Notes under the pieces: model-generated | What the model was told of the DNA's origin: nothing | The model's database searches: none | Seen by the model: only the letters and a program-made list of their open reading frames with translations | Position numbers and translations under genes: made by a program | Part shown: positions 1 to 9,539 of the stretch, piece after piece | How the letters are laid out: the number at the start of each line of letters is the position of its first letter | How positions within the stretch are numbered: position 1 is the first letter of the stretch | Assembly: GCA_012845835.1 (NCBI GenBank) | Contig: JABAKD010000023.1 | Location: 3,734,200 to 3,798,199, forward strand | Source: Undaria pinnatifida | Taxonomy: Eukaryota > Sar > Phaeophyceae > Laminariales > Alariaceae | Length of the DNA: 64,000 bases | Reading direction: 5' to 3'

Positions 1-135
1 ATGCCGGGTACGTGGTACCTGGTATGTCCCCGGGTACCTGGTACCTGGTATATCATGCTGTTTAGTACCCGGTGCCTGTTACCCTGGTACCTGGTACTTG
101 GTATGATATACCTGCCGGTAAGCGATTAATGTTAT
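1..135. repeat. GGTACC/TGGTA-rich short repeat
   Basis: Overlapping GGTACCTGGTA and CCGGGTACC units occur about eight times. The same motif recurs singly near 605, 5755, 10115, 13095 and 52600. It is palindromic and low in complexity. No coding signal is seen. Confidence 0.6.
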
Positions 136-1413
136 ACCTGCTACTTACTGTAGTGTGCACTATACATATGCGATAATCTAGCAGCAAGCTGTGTCGGCCG
201 ACCAGCAACCGGCGTATCGCCCTCCCGCAAATACGCAAAAAACAGTAGCATCATGTTGGTGTGGGGGGGCGTACGTACCGGTAGTTTTCATTGCATGGGT
301 GGATGGATGCGCTTCATGAACGTTGTTAAAACCCACCGTCGCGTAGCGGTGGCGAAATAAAAAAAATACATAGTCTAATCGAATAGACTACCCCAAATAG
401 CCTGCGATCTGCGATCTTTGCACGAAGATAGATAGAAGCACTGATTGACAACTGGCTCTGTGTCGCTGCATATTGCTGGCCTGCGCGCACGGAGCACTAC
501 AAACAGCTGTGTGTGGCTGCTCCACAAGCGTGATGCTACTGCTGCCGCTGCGGCCGCTATTGGTGTGCTGCTGTTATTGATGTTGCTATCGCGCCCGCCT
601 CCTTACGTCCAGGTACCAGGGTATGTGACTGGTGGATTATGTACGCCCAAAGCAGTGGAAGGTGCTGGGTGCTACAGCAGTAGTGGGTTCGATCTACCCA
701 GACGCTAAGATTTTGAACCATCATAACAACATTTTTTTCGTATTGATCCCACTCTCGTGTTTTCCAGCTTCTGAACAAGCCGGAGTGGCAGGTGTGGCCC
801 GCTTCCCTGCCTGCGCTTTTTTAGGTTCAGCAAGAGTTCTCAGCAATGCTAGCTGGGTTTTACCTCGACGACTGAGTATTTTCTTGGCGCAATAATTAGC
901 CGCTCCCGAAATTTTTCGTATCCAGGATTCCTCTGAAGCTTTTTTACTGGCTGTTTTTTTTTTTTTTTTTTTTTTTCCATCCTCCGGCGGATGGGGAAAA
1001 ATAAAGCTTTAGCTCACCACACTTCCACGTATTTTCATTCGCGTCGTGTGTCGATTTAACTCAGTTGCTTTCCCAGCCCAACGCTAGCTGGCGCACCCTT
1101 CGGGTCACTACATACAGGCTGGTTGAGAGTTTATTTTGTGGTGGCCAGTCTAATTAGAAAAGGAAGAAAGGCCCTGTAGTTCAAACAACAAACAGCAAGA
1201 AATGAGCAGCAACAAATCTTAGGCACAGGGTAGGTTTGTGCGCTACACGCTTCGAACGCGCAGCGCATGTTTGTACACTCAATTGCAAAGGATGCATGCA
1301 TGCAACAGCACCCGCGACAAAAAGCACAGCAAACAAAGCGCACACAGCTTCAACCCAACCATCGAACACTCCCAGCGGAATTCCCTGCACACCTTGTTGT
1401 TCGCTCTTCGCTT

Positions 1414-1454
<41 letters not shown>

Positions 1455-1954
1455 ATGCTGATGCTGATGCTGTCGCGTGGTGTTGTGTTGTCTGCTGTGC
1501 CCCTCAACCGTGCGGCGGGAAGCTGTTTTCGGTTGAGGGGCAAACAGTTACACAAGTCAGTTACCTGCTACAAGGCACCGGTCATCTGTACGAGGACACA
1601 CATGTCGAAAATGACGGTCCGTCCCCGAAAAAGAGCATCAATCAGATACAGACGGCCGACGACGCGTTTCGCGCTTACTCGTGGCGTAGACTTAATTATT
1701 TTTTATTTTGCCTGAGCGGGCTCGGTTGGTATATATGCACACCCCGTATTACACGCGCGATCGAAGTATCACACGCAGAGATCGCAAAGCTGACGTGTGA
1801 TCAAACTCATTTTTGGTCAATCTCACAGCTGATACGTTGTTGTTTTTTTTTCAAGTTGAGTTTCAATCATTCAATCGGTCGTACTCACAGATTATATATT
1901 TTTCAATTTTTATGGAAAAATAAATCCCTGGCCTTGTGCAGACCTCCCACTTAC
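136..1954. other. no gene recognised
   Basis: Mixed-composition DNA with A/T runs (near 360 and 955), one CTG tract and no conserved-looking reading frame. Open frames here are short and low in complexity. I see no element ends or splice-paired exons. Confidence 0.4.
1416..1472 (+). repeat. (GCT)n microsatellite
   Basis: About 13 GCT units followed by GATGCT variants. All three frames stay open through it, giving poly-Leu, poly-Ala or poly-Cys, so the long frames over this stretch are explained by the repeat. Confidence 0.9.
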
Positions 1955-2475
1955 TTGAGCACCGTCTTCTTCCGTTACTTGCGGGAAAGTCCAGCTTTTC
2001 TTCGTTTACATTTTGTTGTTGTAGTTTTTCCGTTTTTTTCTGTTGTTTATTGATCTATCAAGTGTTTGTCTCCTTCAAATTTGATTTCCGCCAACGACTC
2101 GTTTTGGACTTTTCATTTTTTTTCTTCTTAACGCTTTTTTGTCATTTCGATATTCTTCATTTTGTGGATTTTTTTTTTTTTTTTCTTTTCTGTTGCCTTC
2201 AAATTTGGTTTCTTTCAACTCGATTTTGTATTTCTTTTCGTTTTCAGTCTTTAATGCTTAACGCTTTTGTTGTGGAAATTTGATTACGTCGCGGAGGATC
2301 TTCGTACAAGATCCCGGCTGAGCTCAGATTGGCTCGTCAGCTTAGGTCAGCTCAGCAGCGCAGCGCTATCTCAGTTGGGCTGCGTCGGGCGGTGCCGTGC
2401 AGTGCCGTTCTCCGCCGTGCGGTGTGGTACTGTGCGGTGCTGTGCCGCGCTGTGCCGCGCTGTGCTCCTTAGGCC
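1955..2475 (+). repeat. R9 dispersed repeat, left copy
   Basis: The T-rich part with ACTTGCGG and GTCCAGCTTTTCTT, followed by a GC-rich GCAGCGC/GTGCCGTGC part, resembles 51410-51920 in the same order and orientation. The GC-rich half alone also resembles 4940-5090 and 52020-52170. Ends are not defined and no coding capacity is seen. Confidence 0.5.
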
Positions 2476-3243
2476 CCGTGGGTCCTTGTTGTGCTCTTTT
2501 CTTCGCCAATTATTCCACCTTTTTTGGTGCTCGGTTTTTGACAATTAGGCCACCCAGAAGGCAGATTGTTTTGCCACCAATTATGCTCCGATGCGCTTTT
2601 TTTATGCGACCTGTGGACAAACGCCAATAATATGCCCCTTTATACCCGCCAGCACGAAGAAGGAACATATATCCATGGGACAGAAAAAAATGCTCTCGCA
2701 GAGAGAGAGCAGTGTCTCGCCAATATATTGACAACGTCTTGACTTGTGATGTGCCCACAAAGCGGGGTGCATGCCACATGATGTGTACCAGTATAGTATG
2801 AGTTTGTTGTCATTGAGTTGCCGACTCCTCCATACTTACTGATTCCCAACTACTCGAACATTCGAACGTCAGAGCACATCGAGCAACGAAAACGGCGATG
2901 TCTAGAAGCGAACGGAGAACCCCGTGCTCCTTACAGCGCGAGCGCGTCCGCAGTTGTTGATGTATGTGTACTGCAATGAATAGTTGAGTCCGGGTTATTT
3001 AGGGTTGCAGCAGGATGACCAAAATGCCAGGCATATACTCACGGGATGCAAACACAACAGAGGCACATCCTATACCTTTGTGAGTCTCGATAAGCTGTTC
3101 GTTCAAAAAAATCTTGGGCTGAACGTTAGTAAGCTTTCTTTCGCATTATATAGTATATACAAGCGCGCGCGGACGCAGCATATCTCCGTGGTTCAGGAGC
3201 GGTGACGCCTTCCGCGCGAGGCGTCTTTCGTCTGGGTCCCATT
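2476..3243. other. no gene recognised
   Basis: Unique-looking sequence without an element end or coding signal that I can support. Confidence 0.3.
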
Positions 3244-3510
3244 GACGCATGCATGCTAGACGATAGAAATCATAGGGTTGCACAGATACCTTTTTTTGTA
3301 CTGAAACAACGATTTCTGATTGGCGGGGGCTCTTTACAACCCAAAGCCGTCCGAAATCAGGTTTTGTTCATATGTACAGAACTTTCCTTTTATACCTAGA
3401 TAAGCCAAGAGATATTCCATCATCCGGATCGGTACCCTGCAGGTTCACCCCCCCCTCCTCCCCCCCCCAAAAAAAAAATATATAGTTTTGGTCCCTGTGG
3501 GAGGTCTTAA

Positions 3511-3903
3511 CGCCTGTTTACAGCTGGAAACCCGTTTTGACTCGTCCTACTATAAAGGTGCACCACTTTTTTTTTCTGACGTGTTCCTCGTTTGGGGAGC
3601 TTTTAAAAGACCCCCCCCCTCCAAAAACCGATTTGGAGATGGATATAACACTGGAGTGCACCTGATGAAAAATACCATGGCCTAGAGTAGACAACGAGAA
3701 AAATCATTCAAAAAATTGTCGTATTTCCAACGATTTTGGGTTAAGGAGGCCCCATCATTCGGCAAACATTTCAGACGAAAACGTGACTACACAGTACCTC
3801 TATACTTCGTACATTAGCATGCGTCTTTTGGGGACAAAATTGCTTGGACAAAATTAGCATCGGGGGGGGGGGGGGGGGGGGGGGGTTAGGGCTTAAAAAG
3901 GGG
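3511..3903 (+). mobile_element. R6 TTAA mini-element, split by an R1
   Basis: Flanked by TTAA at 3507-3510 and 3904-3907. The left part runs from CGCCTGTTTACAGCTGG to CCCGTTTT. The right part resumes TTTTGGGGACAAAATT at 3826 and contains an expanded G run. The R1 copy at 3539-3825 divides it. Confidence 0.7.
3539..3825 (+). mobile_element. R1 element, inner copy
   Basis: 287 bp, from GACTCGTCCTACTATAAAGG to ATTAGCATGCGTC. Both sides carry TTTT (3535-3538 and 3826-3829), where uninterrupted R6 copies have a single run, so a 4 bp target duplication is likely. Internal landmarks (GCACCACTTTTT, GGAGCTTTT, GATGAAAAAT, GATTTTGGGTTAAGG) are in the usual order. Confidence 0.8.
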
Positions 3904-3987
3904 TTAATCTCCTGACGCGAGGTGAGTCTCGAAAAAAAAGTGGTTTTGTTAGTCACCTCTCTCTATCGTGTATCTAGGAGCACTAGC

Positions 3988-4253
3988 GACTGATTCTGCG
4001 ATGATAGCCCCCCCCCCCAAAAGCCAGCGATTTTCTTCAACGAACGTTTCATGGCTGCTCTACAGAAAAAGGAAGGATACAATTGAAAACAAAGGATGAT
4101 CCATACATTTTCTTGTGTGCGACAGGTCGATCGATCGATGACGTCGGGGTGGCGAGGGGCACCATATTTCAGGAGATACGACCGGGAGCTGGTCTTGAAA
4201 CCGGCGATTTCGTTCAAGAAAAGTTCGGGGGCTCGTATATCGTAGGACGACTC
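3988..4253 (+). mobile_element. R2 element
   Basis: 266 bp with inverted ends GACTGATTCTGCGATGATAG and, reversed, GAGTCGTCCTACGATATACG. The interior has the R2 landmarks CAGCGATTTTCTTCAACGAA, the GACGTCGGGGTGGCGAGGGG box and CCGGCGATTTCGTTCAAG. No coding capacity. Confidence 0.8.
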
Positions 4254-4419
4254 TATCTAGCACGCGCGCGTGCATCACTATTACGCGGGAAATAACATAG
4301 TATACTGTACGAAGCTGCGCCGCAGAAAAGACACATTACATACGAACGCACAAGTGGAAAAAAGGAAGAAGACACAAATAAAGAAAAAGAAAGAGAGAGA
4401 GGGAGAGCGAGTGGCTCCA

Positions 4420-4911
4420 TCAGACTACTCGGCGAGTAGATCTCTTCACAGTATACCAAATCAGGTGATCGAGATGTTCTTGCTTCTTTTTTTTTCGTTT
4501 TAAAAACTCCAGCCTAAAATTCTTAACAGGAAACTTCTTATGGGTGCTGTCGCGCGTACTACAAGAAGAGTAGTTTTCGTAGCATGAAAGGTGCTCACGG
4601 TGGGCATCGAAATAATAGCCGGAAGTCTTTTTTGCCCGCCGGATTTTGCGCCACCTCCTCCTGGCGGACAAATTTGCTAACATCATCAGCACTATTGTGC
4701 TCGCAATAAAGACTACCAGGTAGACTATAAAAATTTTATATGCTCTTCTAGTGTGCTGATTTGGGGGTCGAAAAGGCGAAATATGCCAGAAATTGTGCGG
4801 ACACGAGAAACCAAGGCCTGGCTGTGTGTGTGCTGTACCTGACTCTTTTGTACATGCCAGGTATCGTCCGAAAGTATCATGTGTGTGCCAGGTACCGACC
4901 GGTACATACAT
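4420..4911 (-). CDS. possible exon with one membrane helix (doubtful)
   Basis: An open minus-strand frame contains a strongly hydrophobic stretch (IFIVYLVVFIASTIVLMML) followed at once by a basic cluster (RRRWRKIRRAKK) and a Cys/Tyr-rich tail, as in a single-pass membrane protein. A CAG acceptor-like site preceded by pyrimidines lies just upstream of the helix, near 4757. No partner exon, start context or family was recognised, and the flanks are repeats. Chance is a real alternative. Confidence 0.15.
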   Translation of the reverse strand: MYVPVGTWHTHDTFGRYLACTKESGTAHTQPGLGFSCPHNFWHISPFRPPNQHTRRAYKIFIVYLVVFIASTIVLMMLANLSARRRWRKIRRAKKTSGYYFDAHREHLSCYENYSSCSTRDSTHKKFPVKNFRLEFLKRKKKKQEHLDHLIWYTVKRSTRRVV

Positions 4912-4939
4912 CAGGTTTGCACGTACTACATTGATGAAT

Positions 4940-5090
4940 CACAAAAAATACACTCCCAGCTCAGCTCAGCTCAGCTATTGGCCATCAGCGCCGCGCAACA
5001 CTGTGCGGTGCGGTGCGGCGCGGTGCCGTGCCCTACCCTGAGGTGCGGTGCTAGTGCTGTGCCATGCTGCGCAGGCCTACCCGGCAACGA
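4940..5090 (+). repeat. GC-rich R9-type block
   Basis: CTCAGCTCAGCTCAG followed by runs of GTGCGGTGCGG and GTGCCGTGCCC. Both block and left flank resemble 52010-52170, where the same CCCAGCTCAG start occurs. Confidence 0.5.
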
Positions 5091-5107
5091 GTCAGTCATC
5101 ATTTTTT

Positions 5108-5400
5108 GTTAGAGGCGACGAGACTGTCACTTTTTATTTCGCCGCAATTTTATTCCTCCGCATTTTTTTTCACGGCCGAGGGAAAACATAGTCTACACCT
5201 GGTAATGGAAACAAATATTTTGAGAGACGAGCTCGATGAACCAGATGAAGCCAATGAAGCCCTGTAACCACCCGACCGCCGTGTCCCTCGGAGACATAGA
5301 ACACCACCGGCATTATCTCTCCGCCGGCTGGGACGGTGGGTAGGGCGGATTGTTTGCGTGGGGCACCGAGAGCAGGAAATCAGAGTTCACCCGTACAGCG
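5108..5400 (+). repeat. R8 dispersed repeat
   Basis: GAGGCGACGAGACTGTCAC, a T-rich block with CCTCCGC, then a CCGGC/GGGCGG-rich part. The same order is seen at 8090-8340 and, more weakly, at 5893-6140. Ends and class are unknown. Confidence 0.45.
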
Positions 5401-5740
5401 CGCCAAGGCGCGACGCTTTTTTTCGGTCCGTTCTACCTGTTACCTTTGCCTTTACCCTCTCCTCAACTCGGGTCCGGGTTCGCACAGCGGGCACGCCTAG
5501 CCCTTCCCCACCTCGTACGGTGAACATGCTTTCAGTCTCATCGCACGGCAGGGAAGAGTCCAGCAGTTTATCCCCTCCCCGACGCGCGCCGAATTTTGTG
5601 CTCCACTACTAATATACTGAGCCAAATTTTCATATTTATTTCCTTTTTCCTCCGCATGTTTAGACTCTACACTCTTACTGATGGTACGAATGAAGCGGAG
5701 GGACACAAATGCTGAGAGGTGAAGCCCGGCAACCGCCCGG

Positions 5741-5883
5741 CTACAGCAGTGTACCAGGTACCATGTACTGCTGTACCCGAGGTGTCGCCAAAACCTCTCC
5801 GCCGACGACGATAATGAGCAAAAGGGTAGACAGTATGCGGAGGGCACCGAGGGGCAGGGTCTGGAGTCCACTCGCGTACATCA
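5741..5883 (-). CDS. possible signal-peptide first exon (doubtful)
   Basis: On the minus strand an ATG opens a 30-40 residue segment with a good hydrophobic core (ILSTLLLIIVVGGEVLATP), shaped like a secretory signal with an Ala-Thr-Pro cleavage zone. A GG|GTACAG donor-like site follows directly. No downstream exon was found, so this is only a suggestion. Confidence 0.15.
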
Positions 5884-5892
5884 TGCTGGCGT

Positions 5893-6140
5893 GGCGACAC
5901 TTTTTGTTTAATTCTTCGTGTTGAGCAGTTTTTTTCCGGTGGAGAGAGAGCGGAGGGATCCGATAACAATGTTTGTTGTTGAGATATCGAGACAAGGAGA
6001 TGTTACCATAGCTGATCTAGCTAGATGTTAAGATAAAGCCCGGTAACCGCAGGGTGTATGATCCATGCACCTTTCAACCCCCGCCGACATGATGTCCCCG
6101 TCGCCGGGGACGGTGGGCGGCAGCATGACGGGCTGTATTA
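5893..6140 (+). repeat. R8 dispersed repeat, diverged
   Basis: GGCGACACTTTTTGTTTAA, CGGTAACCGC and CCGGGGACGGTGGGCGG follow the landmarks of the copies at 5108 and 8090, with poor conservation between them. Confidence 0.35.
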
Positions 6141-7205
6141 TGCGGGCTCGAGGGGCGGGAGGGGTGGAGTTCATGCCCGAACGAAGGACGTCAGCAGAGA
6201 CAGACGTGCCAAGCAACGGGAAACAACCCCCTCGCTGAGTGTCAAGGGGGTATAGCATAGGCCAGGCCGGTTGTTCTCGAGGCTAAAAGCTACCCCAGGG
6301 GTACCTGGTAGAAGTTTGGTGTCGTCGGTCAAGGCACGCGCTTCAGTAAAGAAAGGTGCCCCCTCTCATTCTGCGGCGCCTAGCTTGAAGAGCTCTGTCG
6401 GTATGCCCCACCTGAAAAACAAAAGCAATAGTCTATACTTTTGGAGTACAGCGTGGAAAGCGCAGCTCGATCAAGTCGATGGATCAACTACTGGCCTACT
6501 GAGATGAGTATAAAGCACCATTAATTAAGTTATTGCAAACATTTGAGGGCATTCCGACAGCTATCTATATAACTTAGAAGGAGCCTGGGCACCTCCCGTC
6601 GTTCAGATAAAACATTATCCAATACAACAAATGTTATTTCTCTTCTATCATATGCAATAGCACGCGCGTCTCTGGAGGCAAACGAGAGAGGGTTCATGAA
6701 AATGGATGCATGTCAGGGGGAGAGGGTGAGGTGTGTTCTATTCACACTTCTAACTGATGTTTCCACCCGTCTAGACACCCAGCACTAGCGCCATTTGTAC
6801 CAACGCCTTCCCTAAGGATACGAGCTCCCTCTGTGGTGACATAAGTACTACGAGACGGAGATCTACACAAGGCGAACACAGCAAGATTATCTGGGCGTGC
6901 AATGAACTGCAACAATGAAAACCACGCGGGAAAAAAACCACAGATGGATGCGATGTCTTCTGACGCGCATTTGGCTCGTGAAAAGCAAGTCGGCGTCCTC
7001 GATGATGGCCGGATGAGAGAAGGACATTTCGCGCCCGCAGTTTTTCTCTGTGTCTACGTAAACCAAAGAGCAACTGCTACGATTTACCTAGGGAGTCCGA
7101 GACGCGCCGAGTGCATGCCTGTGCTCTCGTAGGCGGGTGTTCTCTCTTTGCATAGAAATTGGCTAGCGAAAAATAACTTGAGCGTAAATGATGAATATTA
7201 TGCGG
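6141..7205. other. no gene recognised
   Basis: About 1 kb without recognisable element ends, long-range repeats or supportable exons. Confidence 0.3.
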
Positions 7206-7212
7206 AATAAAA

Positions 7213-7479
7213 AACGCGTGCTACGATCGAGGTGCAGCACTTTTTTCTGAGGTTTTCCTCGATTTTGGAGCTTAAGACCTCTCCTATGACACCGAGATTA
7301 TTAGTGAGAAAAATAAACTTCCACCTGATGGAGAATCCCACACGGCCTAGGTGCACGACGAGAATATCGCACGAAAAAAAAATGGCTCATTTTTTCCGAC
7401 GATTTTGGGTTAAGGAGCCCCGTCATTCAGAAACAATTTCTTCAGACGAAAACTGCCACCTGCTATCGTAGCACGCGTC
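7213..7479 (+). mobile_element. R1 element, compact copy
   Basis: 267 bp, running from ACGCGTGCTACGATCGAGG to CTATCGTAGCACGCGTC, flanked by AAAA on both sides (7209-7212 and 7480-7483). This is a good reference for an unexpanded R1. It holds no reading frame of note. Confidence 0.85.
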
Positions 7480-7574
7480 AAAACTCAAGGCACACATATA
7501 CCGGGGGAGGGGACGGGATGGCCCCTACTCTAGCGGCCACGGCCTGTCCAGAACACGCCGCGTGCTCCTCCTAC

Positions 7575-7970
7575 AACACATACATGATACCTTTTTGTTT
7601 TGTTTAGTTTTCAATTTGGAAAGATTGAGACTTCTTCTCTCCCAAAAACTTATTTGCGAGAAAATCAAAACTGAACTGCTGAATCATACCAGGTATACCG
7701 CGGATGAAAAAGTCCCATCGCCTCCTCGAGGTACACGACGAAAACTTCATGCGAACAAAAACGGCCTATTTTCCGACAATTTTTGGTTAAGGAGAGGCCC
7801 CCGTCATTACAGAAACCATTTCAGAAACCATTTCAGCCAAAATGAGGTGTACTTTAGTCATTCAGAAACCATTTCAGAAACCATTTTTCAGCCAAAAAGA
7901 GGTATACCTTAGTCATTCAGAAACCATTTCAAAAACCATTCTTCAGACAAAAAGAGGTACATGCCTTAAT
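7575..7970 (+). mobile_element. R1-derived sequence with short tandem repeats
   Basis: R1 landmarks appear in order, but clear inverted ends are missing. The right part repeats TTCAGAAACCATTTCA plus GAGGTATACC-like units four to five times. Confidence 0.55.
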
Positions 7971-8089
7971 ATACCACTGTCGTCAGAAGGTCTTCGCTGA
8001 GGGGGAAATGTCTTCTTGAAAATACGAGTTGAATACAAACAAAAGTGCACGCGAGTGAGTAGTGACGATATTTGAAAAAACAAAAACAA

Positions 8090-8340
8090 AAACAATACAG
8101 CGACACGGCGAGACTGTCGCGTTTTGTTTCCGCGTTTCCTCCGCGTTTTCACGGAGGCGACAGAGCGGAAGGATGGCATTATCTACACATATATCAATAT
8201 GCAAATCTCGGTAACCCCCGGACTATGGATAATCTCATAGGTGCCCCCTCGCATTCACCCGGGCCGAAAATGCCACCTCCCCACCGGCAACGGCGGGCAG
8301 GGCGGACTATATGCCATGGAGGGCAAGAGCGGGGTGGTGT
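8090..8340 (+). repeat. R8 dispersed repeat
   Basis: GGCGAGACTGTCGCG, TTCCTCCGCG, CGGTAACCCCCGG and GGCGGGCAGGGCGG match the order of landmarks in the copy at 5108. Confidence 0.45.
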
Positions 8341-8438
8341 GGAAGCTTTTCATGCACCCGGGAATGTATACGAAGCAGAATCACGATAGTGCCTACATAC
8401 AGCTTTCGTCGCGCCGTGGGGATGCTCTAGTACGTGTG

Positions 8439-8469
8439 CAACAACAACAGCAACAACAACAACTACGAC

Positions 8470-8503
<34 letters not shown>

Positions 8504-8509
8504 GCAACG

Positions 8510-8549
<40 letters not shown>

Positions 8550-8550
8550 A

Positions 8551-8586
<36 letters not shown>

Positions 8587-8598
8587 CACAACAACAAC
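8439..8598 (+). repeat. (CAA)n microsatellite
   Basis: About 160 bp of CAA with CGA, CAG, CAT and AAA interruptions. Reading frames through it are poly-Gln, poly-Asn or poly-Val and should not be taken as genes. Confidence 0.95.
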
Positions 8599-8850
8599 AG
8601 TCGTGTATTAATAGTCGCAGTGCACACGGTCATCCAGTAGTAGTGTTGGTGTCCTGACGCGTCCAAATTGCTCTTCGCCATAAGCTGGTCAGAGTGGTCG
8701 CACACGACAGGCTCAAGTAGCCGTCTGAGCTCAAGTAGCCGTCTGGAACCGAAAAGATCCTCTCAGGATCAACAGCAGGGGACATAACTTCAATATAAAA
8801 GTACGGGGGGACATAGCAGTAGCACCCAAAACCAAGCAAGGAGTGGTTTT

Positions 8851-8969
8851 ACGGTAGCTGCCCCGACTTATGTTGAACGAAATCGTCGGTTTTGAAACCA
8901 GCTTCCGGCCGTATCATCTGAAATACGGTGCCCCTTGCCACCCCGACGTCATTGTTCGATAACCCTTTT
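8851..8969 (-). mobile_element. R2 fragment cut by an R1
   Basis: The reverse complement of the R2 right part: ACGGTAGC end, CGAAATCGTCGGTTTTGAAA, then CACCCCGACGTCATTG. It stops exactly where the R1 at 8970 begins. Confidence 0.65.
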
Positions 8970-9539
8970 GACGCGTGCTACGAAAAAAGAGGTTCACCAC
9001 GCTTTTTTTCTGAGGTTATTCAATTTTAGGAGCTCAAGACGCCTTCCCAAAAACTGATTTTTTTGGAGACCAAAAATAAAAATACTCTGCTGCCTGATGA
9101 AAAATACCATGTATGTGGCCTAGATTACACGACGAGAAATCGTCATGCAAAAAAAAATGGCGTATTCCCGACGATTTTGGGTTAAGGAGCCCCGTCATTT
9201 AGAAACCAAATTCGCCAAAAACGGTATACCTTAATACCTCTATACCGTAGCACGCGGCATTTCCGACGATTTTGGGTTAAGGAGCCCCCGTCATTCAGAA
9301 ACCATTTTCGCCAAAAAACGGTATACCTCAATACCTCTGTACCGTAGCACGCGGCATTTCCGACGATTTTGGGGTAAGGAGCCCCGTCATTCAGACACCA
9401 TTTTCGCCAAAAAACGGTATACCTTAAATCCTCTATATCGTAGCACGCGGCATTTCCGACGATTTGGGGTTAAGGAAGTCCCCGTCATTCAGAAACCATT
9501 TTTGCCAAAAAAAAGGTATACCTCTATCGTAGCGTGCGT
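8970..9539 (+). mobile_element. R1 element with amplified right end
   Basis: Begins GACGCGTGCTACGA and ends CTCTATCGTAGCGTGCG. Between about 9155 and 9535 the right-terminal segment is repeated about four times in units near 96-97 bp, each ending in a degenerate R1 tip (CCGTAGCACGCGGCA). Confidence 0.8.

Larger units (their letters stand above)
3244..3980 (-). mobile_element. R1 element, outer shell of a triple nest
   Basis: Reads as R1 on the minus strand: it opens with GACGCATG and a CTAGACGATAG variant and closes near CTCTCTATCGTG. An R6 copy sits in a TTAA within it (3511-3903), and that R6 copy carries a second R1 (3539-3825). The diverged ends suggest this outer copy is older than the inner ones. 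Confidence 0.65.
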
